From an uncultured Bacteroidota bacterium (GTDB lineage: Bacteria; Bacteroidota; Bacteroidia; Bacteroidales; 4484-276): a stretch of 6,996 bases of DNA. The stretch spans positions 1 to 6,996 of the forward strand of contig CAIYZW010001073.1 in assembly GCA_903930725.1 (NCBI GenBank). The letters run 5' to 3'. Made by a program: the position numbers and the translations under genes. Positions 1-5,272 of this stretch are shown piece by piece. Under the pieces are notes generated by a model. The model was not told the origin of the DNA, did not search any database, and saw only the letters and a list, made by a program, of their open reading frames with translations. The first letter of the stretch is position 1; each line of letters begins with the position of its first letter.

Positions 1-27
1 AACGATAAAAAGCGTAATATTTTTCAT
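1..27 (-). CDS. 5' end of an unidentified gene, possibly with a signal peptide (cut by window edge)
   Basis: An ATG on the minus strand at 25-27 opens nine codons (MKNITLFIV) that run off the left edge without a stop. A lysine and asparagine followed by a hydrophobic stretch is the way many Bacteroidota signal peptides begin, so an exported protein or lipoprotein is possible, but nine residues cannot establish this. The best support is a perfect TAnnTTTG promoter element 36 bp upstream. The gene points the same way as the cysteate synthase gene and lies 115 bp downstream of its stop. Its own candidate promoter suggests separate transcription. The product is not identifiable. Confidence 0.35.
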
Positions 28-63
28 AATTGAGAGGATTAAATTAAAAACGAAATTCACCAT

Positions 64-71
64 CAAAGGTA
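64..71 (-). promoter_or_regulatory. Candidate Bacteroidota -7 promoter element for the gene at the left edge
   Basis: The minus strand reads TACCTTTG, a perfect match to the Bacteroidota -7 consensus TAnnTTTG. It lies 36 bp upstream of the ATG at 25-27, which would give a leader of about 30 nt. No convincing TTG or TTTG -33 element is seen about 20 bp further upstream, so the call rests on the -7 box and its position. Confidence 0.4.
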
Positions 72-142
72 AACTTTAAAGCAGTTGATGACCTATTCTT
101 TTTCCTGACAATTATGCAAGAAATTCAAATGACTTCGGATTT

Positions 143-1432
143 TCAACCCTTTTGAAAAAGCCCTTCAATCCTTAATTTCACTTCGTCAAACTCCGGATTA
201 ATATTAAAGACCAAATCTGGTTTTAAGTAAAAAAGCTGGTTATCCTTTTTAAACCTTTCTTCACCGCCGCCGGTGATGTTGAGCATAATCACCGCATCTT
301 TGTCAATATTATGATTTTTGACAGATGAAATTAAAGAAGCAACGGCAATTGCTGCGGCGGGATGAAGGTCATTTCCTTCGGTTTTTTCGAAGAATTCACC
401 GGCAATTCGGGCTTCTTCGTTGGTGGCAGTTAAGACATCACCGCCAGCATCGGTAAGTGCATCAAACAATCCACCGGCAATTGGGTACGGAGGTTTCCGG
501 TTGGACAACACTTTTGCTACGATAATTTCAACTTGGTGGCGGGCTTCGTTTTCATCAAAACTGAGCATTTCCCTCGATTTGGCTTTCCAGGCATTGTACA
601 TCGGGACAAATGGCGCGTTTTGCGAAACCATGAGTTTCATTTTGTGGGCGCCAAATCTTCCATCTTCAATCAGGCGTAAATTGGCTTCCCAGGCGGCAAT
701 GGCGCCAGTTCCGCTTCCTACAGCCTGGAAATAATAATCAGGAATCCTTCCAATTGTTGTGGCTGCCGAAAGAACCGTAGTTCCCATGCCGTCGCGGCGG
801 GCAACGTTTTTGGCGCCGCCTTCAGGAAGGAAACCTTCAATTTTGCAAGCCAGATTTGAAAGGTGAATGGCGTCAAAATAATCGCCGCCAGAGCGGGAAG
901 CAATTAATTTTACATTGCTTTTGATCGGTGAATCGAACCATAGTGCGTCGAGGTTATCTTCCGGGACGCACAGTAGTAAAGGAATTTCGTTATCAGAACA
1001 GATTTTCGCAAAAGCCCGTGCAGTATTTCCGGCAGAAGCCACCACCAGCACTTTTTTATTATCCCGTCCTAAACGCGAGCACACCGAAAAAGCCTCGGTT
1101 TCTTTAAATGAACATGTCCGCATCTTTGCTCCCTTTTCGGGCCAATAGCCACTAAAAGTGATATAAAGTTTGGTAAGTCTCAACGCGTGGGCAAGTCCTT
1201 CACTTTTGTAGGTTACCGGCGCAGAGGAACCTTCCAGGATTTCATCAACCGGCAACCAATCTGCAAATTTGTAAAAGCCAAAACTATCGTCTTTTACGGC
1301 AAGTTGCTTGTTTTTATAAATCGCCCTGACGAGGCCTGGTTTATCTTCGCCGGGTGCTTCGAGCAGCCAGCCGGTATCTTCAAAGGTTTTCCCTGAAACA
1401 ATGGATTGTAAAATATAGTCTGTTTTTGCCAT
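143..1432 (-). CDS. Cysteate synthase-like PLP-dependent enzyme (threonine synthase fold)
   Basis: A 429-residue fold-type II PLP enzyme related to threonine synthase. The best match I recognise is cysteate synthase, which makes L-cysteate and phosphate from O-phosphoserine and sulfite in the cytoplasm. It was described in methanogens for coenzyme M synthesis, and homologues occur in Bacteroidota, where cysteate feeds capnine-type sulfonolipids. Visible motifs are FSGYWPEKGA (93-102), the likely Schiff-base lysine K110 in TCSFKETEA, the substrate loop SAGNT (133-137), the glycine-rich cofactor-phosphate loop GSGTGA (239-244), and a C-terminal ITGGGEERF (386-394). Threonine synthases usually carry a GSFKDRG-type motif at the lysine, so TCSFKETEA points away from plain threonine synthase. 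The gene appears complete. The start is the first ATG of the frame, with no Shine-Dalgarno but a -7 promoter box about 40 bp upstream. Neighbours give no pathway context: no acyltransferase, sulfite or phosphoserine gene is present. A threonine synthase-like enzyme with another substrate remains possible. Confidence 0.8.
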   Translation of the reverse strand: MAKTDYILQSIVSGKTFEDTGWLLEAPGEDKPGLVRAIYKNKQLAVKDDSFGFYKFADWLPVDEILEGSSAPVTYKSEGLAHALRLTKLYITFSGYWPEKGAKMRTCSFKETEAFSVCSRLGRDNKKVLVVASAGNTARAFAKICSDNEIPLLLCVPEDNLDALWFDSPIKSNVKLIASRSGGDYFDAIHLSNLACKIEGFLPEGGAKNVARRDGMGTTVLSAATTIGRIPDYYFQAVGSGTGAIAAWEANLRLIEDGRFGAHKMKLMVSQNAPFVPMYNAWKAKSREMLSFDENEARHQVEIIVAKVLSNRKPPYPIAGGLFDALTDAGGDVLTATNEEARIAGEFFEKTEGNDLHPAAAIAVASLISSVKNHNIDKDAVIMLNITGGGEERFKKDNQLFYLKPDLVFNINPEFDEVKLRIEGLFQKG

Positions 1433-1472
1433 TTTAGATAAAATGATGATTTTCGATAAAAATAACTGGCGG

Positions 1473-1480
1473 CAAATTTA
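1473..1480 (-). promoter_or_regulatory. Candidate -7 promoter element for the cysteate synthase gene
   Basis: The minus strand reads TAAATTTG, a perfect TAnnTTTG match, ending 40 bp before the ATG at 1430-1432. That would give a leader of roughly 35 nt. The expected -33 position lacks a clear TTG, so support is the -7 box plus its spacing. Confidence 0.4.
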
Positions 1481-1613
1481 AAGAAAAGGAAAGATTAGAG
1501 AAATGAAAGTTTGAAAATGAAACTTAACCATCATTTTGAAATGAAGTACATTACGCGAAATATGAAAGATTGTTCACAATTTAGGTTTTCGAAGTGACTT
1601 GTTCTTAACACAG

Positions 1614-1640
1614 AAAATCATAAATCTAAAATCATAAATC
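1614..1640. repeat. Two tandem copies of a 13-bp AT-rich unit, 14-bp period
   Basis: AAAATCATAAATC occurs at 1614-1626 and again, identical, at 1628-1640, separated by a single T. A third partial copy (AAAATCA, 1644-1650) follows and overlaps the stop codon of the MATE gene at 1648-1650. The array therefore sits immediately 3' of the transporter gene. No hairpin or terminator-like structure is formed by the units. I see no other convincing signal in the 215-bp spacer 1433-1647 apart from the promoter box at 1473-1480 and a weak 6-bp inverted repeat (1507-1512 with 1520-1525). Confidence 0.7.
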
Positions 1641-1647
1641 CTCAAAA

Positions 1648-2994
1648 TCAACCTTTGACCTCATACTTCACCACACCCTTGGTTTTCCATTTGCCGGTTT
1701 TATAGTAAAACCAGGATAACGTCATTCCAACGCTCCAGCCAACCGGAACTGCCCACCAAATCCCTGTTACACCAATTTTCACGGCCAGATAATATGAAGC
1801 CGGAATCCTGATTGCCCAAAGGGCGATGAGCGTGATAAACATAGGTACCACGGTGTCTCCGGCACCTCGCATTACTCCGGTGAGAACAAACAGCGTTGAA
1901 AAAATAATGTAAAATGAACCTACTATCACCAGATAATCGTTTCCGATTTCGATAACCGCAGGATCAGGGGTAAAAAGCCTCATCAAAGCTTTTCCGAAAA
2001 AGATAACAACAACACTGAAAAATACCGAAATTACTGAGGTCATAACCCATGTGGCCTGAAAACCTGCTTTTATTCTCTCAGGCTTATTGGCACCCAAATT
2101 TTGCCCGACAAAAGCTGAAAGAGCTGCCGAAAAATTCATTGCCAGAAGTGATGCAAACGAATCAATGCGGGCGGCTACACCATAAGCTGCAATGGTTGCT
2201 GTTCCAAACTTGTTAACGATCCCGTATAAAGCAATCAGGCCAAGGGCTACAAAGGTTTGTTGCAATCCAGACGGCAGCCCGATTTTGAAACTTTTTATCA
2301 TGATGTCATGGTCGTACAAATACTTTCTGATGGAGATATTTACGATCTGATGCCGTTTGTTGAGGTAAAGTATGGCCGTAATAAAAGCCCCTGCCTGCGC
2401 AATGACTGTTGCAAAAGCCGCCCCTGCAATACCCCATTTGAAAACTACCACAAAAAGTAAAGCCAGAATTATATTGGCAACATTAGCCAGGATAAGGAAA
2501 TAAAGTGGTGTTCGGGAATCTCCCATTCCCCTAAGGATAGCGCTGGTGGCATTAAATCCTACAAAGAAAATGGTCCCTGTAAAGTAAATATTCAGATAAA
2601 GTTTTGCCTGAGGAATAATTTCTTCGGGCAGGTCGGTTAATCTGAAAATGGCTCCACTAAAGAATATTCCAAAAACGGTGATAAAAATGGCAGCAAAAAA
2701 CAGGATAATGTAGGTGGTGTCAACGGTTCGTCTTACTTTTTCGATGTTCTTACTTCCAAAATACTGCGAAATGATTATTGTAAATCCCGAGGTTACTCCA
2801 ATGATCATGGCGACAAGCAGAAAAATAATAGGGAAAGATGCCCCAACGGCAGCCAGGGCTTCATTTCCAACATAATTTCCAATGATTACGCTGTCGGCAA
2901 CATTGTACAATTGCTGAAAAATATTACCCAAAACCATTGGCCAGGCAAACTGAAAAATCAGTTTGCCTTCTTTTCCTACAGTTAAATCTTTCAT
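1648..2994 (-). CDS. MATE family multidrug/cation efflux transporter
   Basis: A 448-residue inner-membrane antiporter, the usual MATE length, built almost entirely of hydrophobic segments consistent with 12 transmembrane helices. The MATE signature in the first helix is clear: GNIFQQLYNVADSVIIG (23-39), including the aspartate D34. The internal two-fold repeat of the family is visible as RGMGDSRTP (155-163) in the N-lobe and RGAGDTVVP (376-384) in the C-lobe. GQNLGANKPER (297-307) is another family-typical stretch. MATE proteins export cationic or hydrophobic drugs and metabolites by coupling to Na+ or H+; neither substrate nor ion can be read from the sequence. The start is the first ATG, without a Shine-Dalgarno. 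tatA lies 113 bp upstream on the same strand, with a hairpin between them. No perfect TAnnTTTG box is seen in that gap, so read-through from tatA cannot be excluded. The gene is intact. Confidence 0.93.
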   Translation of the reverse strand: MKDLTVGKEGKLIFQFAWPMVLGNIFQQLYNVADSVIIGNYVGNEALAAVGASFPIIFLLVAMIIGVTSGFTIIISQYFGSKNIEKVRRTVDTTYIILFFAAIFITVFGIFFSGAIFRLTDLPEEIIPQAKLYLNIYFTGTIFFVGFNATSAILRGMGDSRTPLYFLILANVANIILALLFVVVFKWGIAGAAFATVIAQAGAFITAILYLNKRHQIVNISIRKYLYDHDIMIKSFKIGLPSGLQQTFVALGLIALYGIVNKFGTATIAAYGVAARIDSFASLLAMNFSAALSAFVGQNLGANKPERIKAGFQATWVMTSVISVFFSVVVIFFGKALMRLFTPDPAVIEIGNDYLVIVGSFYIIFSTLFVLTGVMRGAGDTVVPMFITLIALWAIRIPASYYLAVKIGVTGIWWAVPVGWSVGMTLSWFYYKTGKWKTKGVVKYEVKG

Positions 2995-3002
2995 TTATAA
3001 CA

Positions 3003-3036
3003 AATAAAGGAAATATCCGCAGAAATTTCCTTTGTT
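3003..3036. promoter_or_regulatory. Inverted repeat just upstream of the MATE start
   Basis: AAAGGAAAT (3006-3014) and ATTTCCTTT (3025-3033) are perfect 9-bp reverse complements around a 10-nt loop. The arms extend outward by two more A-T pairs (3003-3004 with 3035-3036) across one T/G position. The repeat begins 8 bp before the MATE ATG. It could be an operator, a leader hairpin that occludes translation initiation, or chance in AT-rich DNA. Nothing in the sequence decides among these. Confidence 0.35.
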
Positions 3037-3056
3037 AGGTTTTACATAAATACTCA

Positions 3057-3084
3057 GGCAAAAAAGGAATTTCCTCTTTTTGCC
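3057..3084 (-). terminator. Hairpin downstream of tatA, candidate terminator or attenuating stem
   Basis: GGCAAAAA (3057-3064) pairs perfectly with TTTTTGCC (3077-3084), and the stem continues inward through AGG/CCT with one bulged C at 3076. On the minus strand it begins 23 bp after the tatA stop. It is not followed by a clean T tract on that strand (TGAGTATTT), so it is not a textbook intrinsic terminator. It could end tatA transcripts or stabilise their 3' end. Confidence 0.45.
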
Positions 3085-3107
3085 AAACAGAAACCAGATT
3101 TTCGATT

Positions 3108-3326
3108 TTACTGTTTCGGTTGCTCTTTTGAAGAAGTGTTGTTATTAATATCTGATGAAACCTGGTTGATTTCCTTTTTAACTTCATCGGTTTCGTTGGC
3201 AGCATTTTTAAACTCTCTTACACCTTTGCCTAATCCGCGCATCAGTTCAGGGATTTTTTTACCACCAAACAAAAGGACAACAACTAATAAAATGATCAAC
3301 CATTCCGACATTCCTGGCATTTGCAT
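3108..3326 (-). CDS. tatA: Twin-arginine translocase subunit TatA/TatE
   Basis: A 72-residue single-span inner-membrane protein of the Tat pathway, which exports folded proteins carrying twin-arginine signal peptides; TatA oligomers form the transport element with TatC. The family layout is complete. A short N-terminus with a polar residue (E8) precedes one transmembrane helix at about 9-20. Next come the invariant FG hinge (F20-G21), an amphipathic helix from about K23 to K40 (GGKKIPELMRGLGKGVREFK), and a hydrophilic, charged C-terminal tail. The short tail and the FGGKKIPELMRGLG pattern favour TatA over TatB. Methionines at 3 and 6 are alternative starts; the first ATG fits a -7 promoter box 25 bp upstream. 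No tatC or tatB lies in the window, so the gene appears to stand alone, divergent from rnpB. Confidence 0.92.
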   Translation of the reverse strand: MQMPGMSEWLIILLVVVLLFGGKKIPELMRGLGKGVREFKNAANETDEVKKEINQVSSDINNNTSSKEQPKQ

Positions 3327-3351
3327 AGCTTAATGTTTTATATTTTGCCGG

Positions 3352-3359
3352 CAAAGTTA
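3352..3359 (-). promoter_or_regulatory. Candidate -7 promoter element for tatA
   Basis: The minus strand reads TAACTTTG, a perfect TAnnTTTG match, 25 bp upstream of the tatA ATG. A T-rich stretch lies where the -33 element is expected, but no clean TTTG is seen. With the rnpB promoter on the other strand, this makes 3327-3497 a divergent promoter region. I see nothing else in it. Confidence 0.5.
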
Positions 3360-3460
3360 AGTTAAAGAGTTTTAAAATGGATTTTTAGGCATTATCTGGT
3401 CTGTTAATGTTTCATAATGACGCCTGATAAAGGTTCCTACATAATCCGCTTTGGCAATAT

Positions 3461-3497
3461 TCTGCTATGCGACCCGAATTATGCCTACTTTTGCAGC
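3461..3497 (+). promoter_or_regulatory. Promoter of rnpB
   Basis: A perfect TAnnTTTG element, TACTTTTG, lies at 3486-3493. Upstream by 21 bp is TCTG (3461-3464), one mismatch from the TTTG -33 element. Transcription would start about 5 nt after the box, near 3498, which is exactly where the 5' strand of the RNase P P1 helix begins. The agreement between two independent signals makes this the best-supported promoter in the window. Confidence 0.7.
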
Positions 3498-3934
3498 GCA
3501 ACAACAGTCCGGTTTGTCGCTCTGATTGTGGTTTTGCCACATTGGGGAGGAAAGTCGGGACTACACAGGGTGCCATACTTCCTAACGGGAAGGTGCCTGG
3601 CCGGAAACAGCCGGGTAACAGCGAGTACCACAGAAAATAACCGTCCCGCCTTAGGGCGGGATAAGGGTGAAAATGTGAGGTAAGAGCTCACGTCGCGGTA
3701 TGGTGACATGCCGGGAGGGTAAACCTTATGGGTTGAAAGGCCATGTATATCACGGTTTCGCCACAAGCGGAATGAGGCGACCCGCCTAAGTTCTGGTCTG
3801 GTTTTACCACGATCGGGCGCCGTGAGGGGTCGGCCGTTAGAATCATGTGGCGACGCATGATCCAGATAAATGACAAACGCCATTTCTGAGAAATCAGATT
3901 TGGAACAGAATCCCGCTTACAGGGCTGTTGTTGC
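3498..3934 (+). ncRNA. rnpB: RNase P RNA (M1 RNA homologue), bacterial type A-like
   Basis: This is the catalytic RNA of ribonuclease P, which removes 5' leaders from tRNA precursors together with the RnpA protein. Conserved cores appear in order: GAGGAAAGTC (3547-3556), ACAGCGAGTACCACAGAAA (3617-3635), AAGGGTGAAA (3663-3672) followed by GAGGTAAGAGCTCACG (3677-3692), GGGTAAACC near 3717-3725 (the L15 GGU that pairs with the tRNA CCA end), AGATAAATGAC (3864-3874), and ACAGAATCCCGCTTA (3905-3919). The ends are set by pairing: P1 is a perfect 10-bp helix, 3498-3507 with 3925-3934. P2 is 7 bp, 3512-3518 with 3872-3878. A P3 hairpin spans about 3519-3547. P12 is a GC-rich 7-bp stem, 3644-3650 with 3655-3661. 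Between the P2 and P1 3' strands lies TCTGA-GAAA-TCAGA (3885-3898), a GNRA-capped hairpin in the position of P19, absent from E. coli. The length of about 437 nt is somewhat longer than the E. coli RNA. Small ORFs on either strand here are spurious. Confidence 0.96.
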
Positions 3935-3941
3935 TTTTTTT
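3905..3941 (+). terminator. 3' end of rnpB with T tract
   Basis: The 3' strand of P1 ends at 3934 and is followed at once by seven T residues (3935-3941), so the P1 stem plus U run may itself act as the release signal. A local alternative hairpin, ACAG/CTGT (3905-3908 with 3925-3928) closing CCC/GGG (3912-3914 with 3922-3924), could form first in the nascent RNA. Its stem is separated from the T tract by six bases, so it is weak. The convergent carboxypeptidase stop codon begins at 3943-3945. Confidence 0.5.
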
Positions 3942-3942
3942 C

Positions 3943-5073
3943 TTATCTCAGATCATCAACAATTCTTAAAATTACATCCAAAAGTGACGCTCCGAATTTT
4001 TCGCATCGGTCCGGCGACCAGCCATAAACAGGATCCGGCAGATTTGCATTATCCTTAAACGGCATTTCGATGGTCATGCTCAAACAGCCAAAACTCTCAC
4101 CAATAGCCTTGGAACAAATATTCAGGTTAGCGGTTCCGGGTTCATTTATCGGGTAACCTTCCTTGGTCTGGAAATCCGGACTAACCGCGAGCCATTCAGT
4201 TTTAAAGGTTTCCAAAAGATATTTTAAACGATGATCAAATGCAGGAATGCCTTCGATAGATGAGATAAAATTGTACGGCAAACATTCATCGCCGTGAATG
4301 TCGAGGTTTAGATCAACCCCGGTTTCGATCATTTTACGGAGGATTTGAAAAACTTCGGGAGCTTTTGCAGGATCAGGATTTGCCCATTCGCGGTTAAGAT
4401 TTACACCGGCTGCATTTGCCCGTAAATTTCCAGCAATGGCACCATCAGGATTGATAAATGGGACGATATAAAACACTGCTTTCTGAAGTAAAACACGCGA
4501 AACAGGGTCATTTCCATCAATCAGCCGATTTATCAAACCTTCCATAAAATAGGAAGCCATGCTTTCGCCGGGATGCTGCCGGCCAAGAAACCAGATTTTC
4601 TTACCACCAGGAATGTCGTTCCCGATTTTTACAAGGTCAATTTCGCGGTTTTCGACCGTTTTACCCAGGCTGCTTACTTCGCAATCAGGCAAATTTTGTA
4701 TTTTGGAGATAAAACCAAGATGCCGTTCATAAGAATAGGGCGCAAAGAAGGCGTAAAAAACCGAATTATGGGCTGGCTGATGCTCGATGGTCAAAACCTT
4801 TCCATCAAATTTGGTTGAAACCAGAAACCAGGTTTGTTTGTCGTAAGATGCTCTGGCCTGATAACCTTCCCAGCCTTCGGGATACGAAGCTTCGCCGGCA
4901 TTTGTAATTTTAAGACAATGGTCAATGTTTTTAGCCCCGCTTACGCGGAAATAAAACCACTGGAAAAACTCAGCATTGGTGTCTTTCCGAATATTTAACC
5001 GAATATTCCCTGTTTCGGCAACAGAAATTATCTCGATATTTCCTGCATCAAAGTTTGAAGTTACGCTAATCAT
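3943..5073 (-). CDS. M14 zinc carboxypeptidase, cytosolic carboxypeptidase (CCP, M14D) type
   Basis: A 376-residue metallocarboxypeptidase of the group that includes the eukaryotic cytosolic carboxypeptidases, which remove glutamates from tubulin and other proteins. An N-terminal beta-sandwich domain typical of CCPs (about 1-115, with FFQWFYFRVSG at 36-46) precedes the alpha/beta-hydrolase-like peptidase domain (about 116-376). All catalytic elements are present. Zinc ligands are H167 and E170 in HPGE and H260 in DIHGDE. Substrate carboxylate and anchoring residues are R218 and N227-R228 (GVNLNREW). The general-base glutamate is E336 in MTIEMPF. There is no signal peptide, so a cytoplasmic location is inferred. 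Bacterial homologues of this group have been structurally studied, but their physiological substrates are largely unknown to me. The start is the first ATG, with an A-rich leader and no Shine-Dalgarno. No clear promoter box was found. The gene is convergent with rnpB and divergent from the glycosyltransferase, hence probably monocistronic. Confidence 0.88.
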   Translation of the reverse strand: MISVTSNFDAGNIEIISVAETGNIRLNIRKDTNAEFFQWFYFRVSGAKNIDHCLKITNAGEASYPEGWEGYQARASYDKQTWFLVSTKFDGKVLTIEHQPAHNSVFYAFFAPYSYERHLGFISKIQNLPDCEVSSLGKTVENREIDLVKIGNDIPGGKKIWFLGRQHPGESMASYFMEGLINRLIDGNDPVSRVLLQKAVFYIVPFINPDGAIAGNLRANAAGVNLNREWANPDPAKAPEVFQILRKMIETGVDLNLDIHGDECLPYNFISSIEGIPAFDHRLKYLLETFKTEWLAVSPDFQTKEGYPINEPGTANLNICSKAIGESFGCLSMTIEMPFKDNANLPDPVYGWSPDRCEKFGASLLDVILRIVDDLR

Positions 5074-5148
5074 AGGTTAATTTTTTTGCAAATCTCTTAA
5101 TTTTAATAAGACATTGATTTTGAACTGAAAATAAATTTTCGATAAATG

Positions 5149-5179
5149 TTGCAATCAATCGCTTTTTTTCCATATTTTG
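5149..5179 (+). promoter_or_regulatory. Weak promoter candidate for the glycosyltransferase gene
   Basis: TTG (5149-5151) is followed after 20 bp by ATATTTTG (5172-5179), which matches the TTTG half of the Bacteroidota -7 element but has AT in place of TA. It would give a leader of nearly 90 nt. No perfect box is present in the 199-bp divergent spacer 5074-5272. Otherwise the spacer is AT-rich with no recognisable structure. Confidence 0.25.
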
Positions 5180-5272
5180 CAGGACAAAGAAAGGAAGTGC
5201 AGCAAAAAAAGCATTAATGGTCATTTTTTAACATAATTATCCAATTTTTAATTCATTTAAATCCAGCAAAAA

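Noticed and set aside
420..1396. Several 61-104-codon frames inside the cysteate synthase gene
   Set aside because: They overlap an intact 429-codon gene with clear motifs, and their translations show no domain or initiation context.
143..1432. Ordinary threonine synthase
   Set aside because: The fold is shared, but the TCSFKETEA lysine context and FSGYWPEKGA stretch fit cysteate synthase better; kept as an alternative in the entry.
1507..1525. AAGTTT/AAACTT inverted repeat as a terminator for the MATE gene
   Set aside because: Only 6 A/T-rich pairs with a 7-nt loop and no adjacent T tract; expected by chance in this spacer.
2257..2460. 67-codon plus-strand frame inside the MATE gene
   Set aside because: Shadow of a well-supported membrane transporter; no independent support.
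3485..3883. 132-codon minus-strand open frame, with smaller frames on both strands in the same interval
   Set aside because: They lie inside the RNase P RNA gene, whose conserved cores and P1/P2 pairings explain the sequence; the translations are arginine/proline-rich with no recognisable family.
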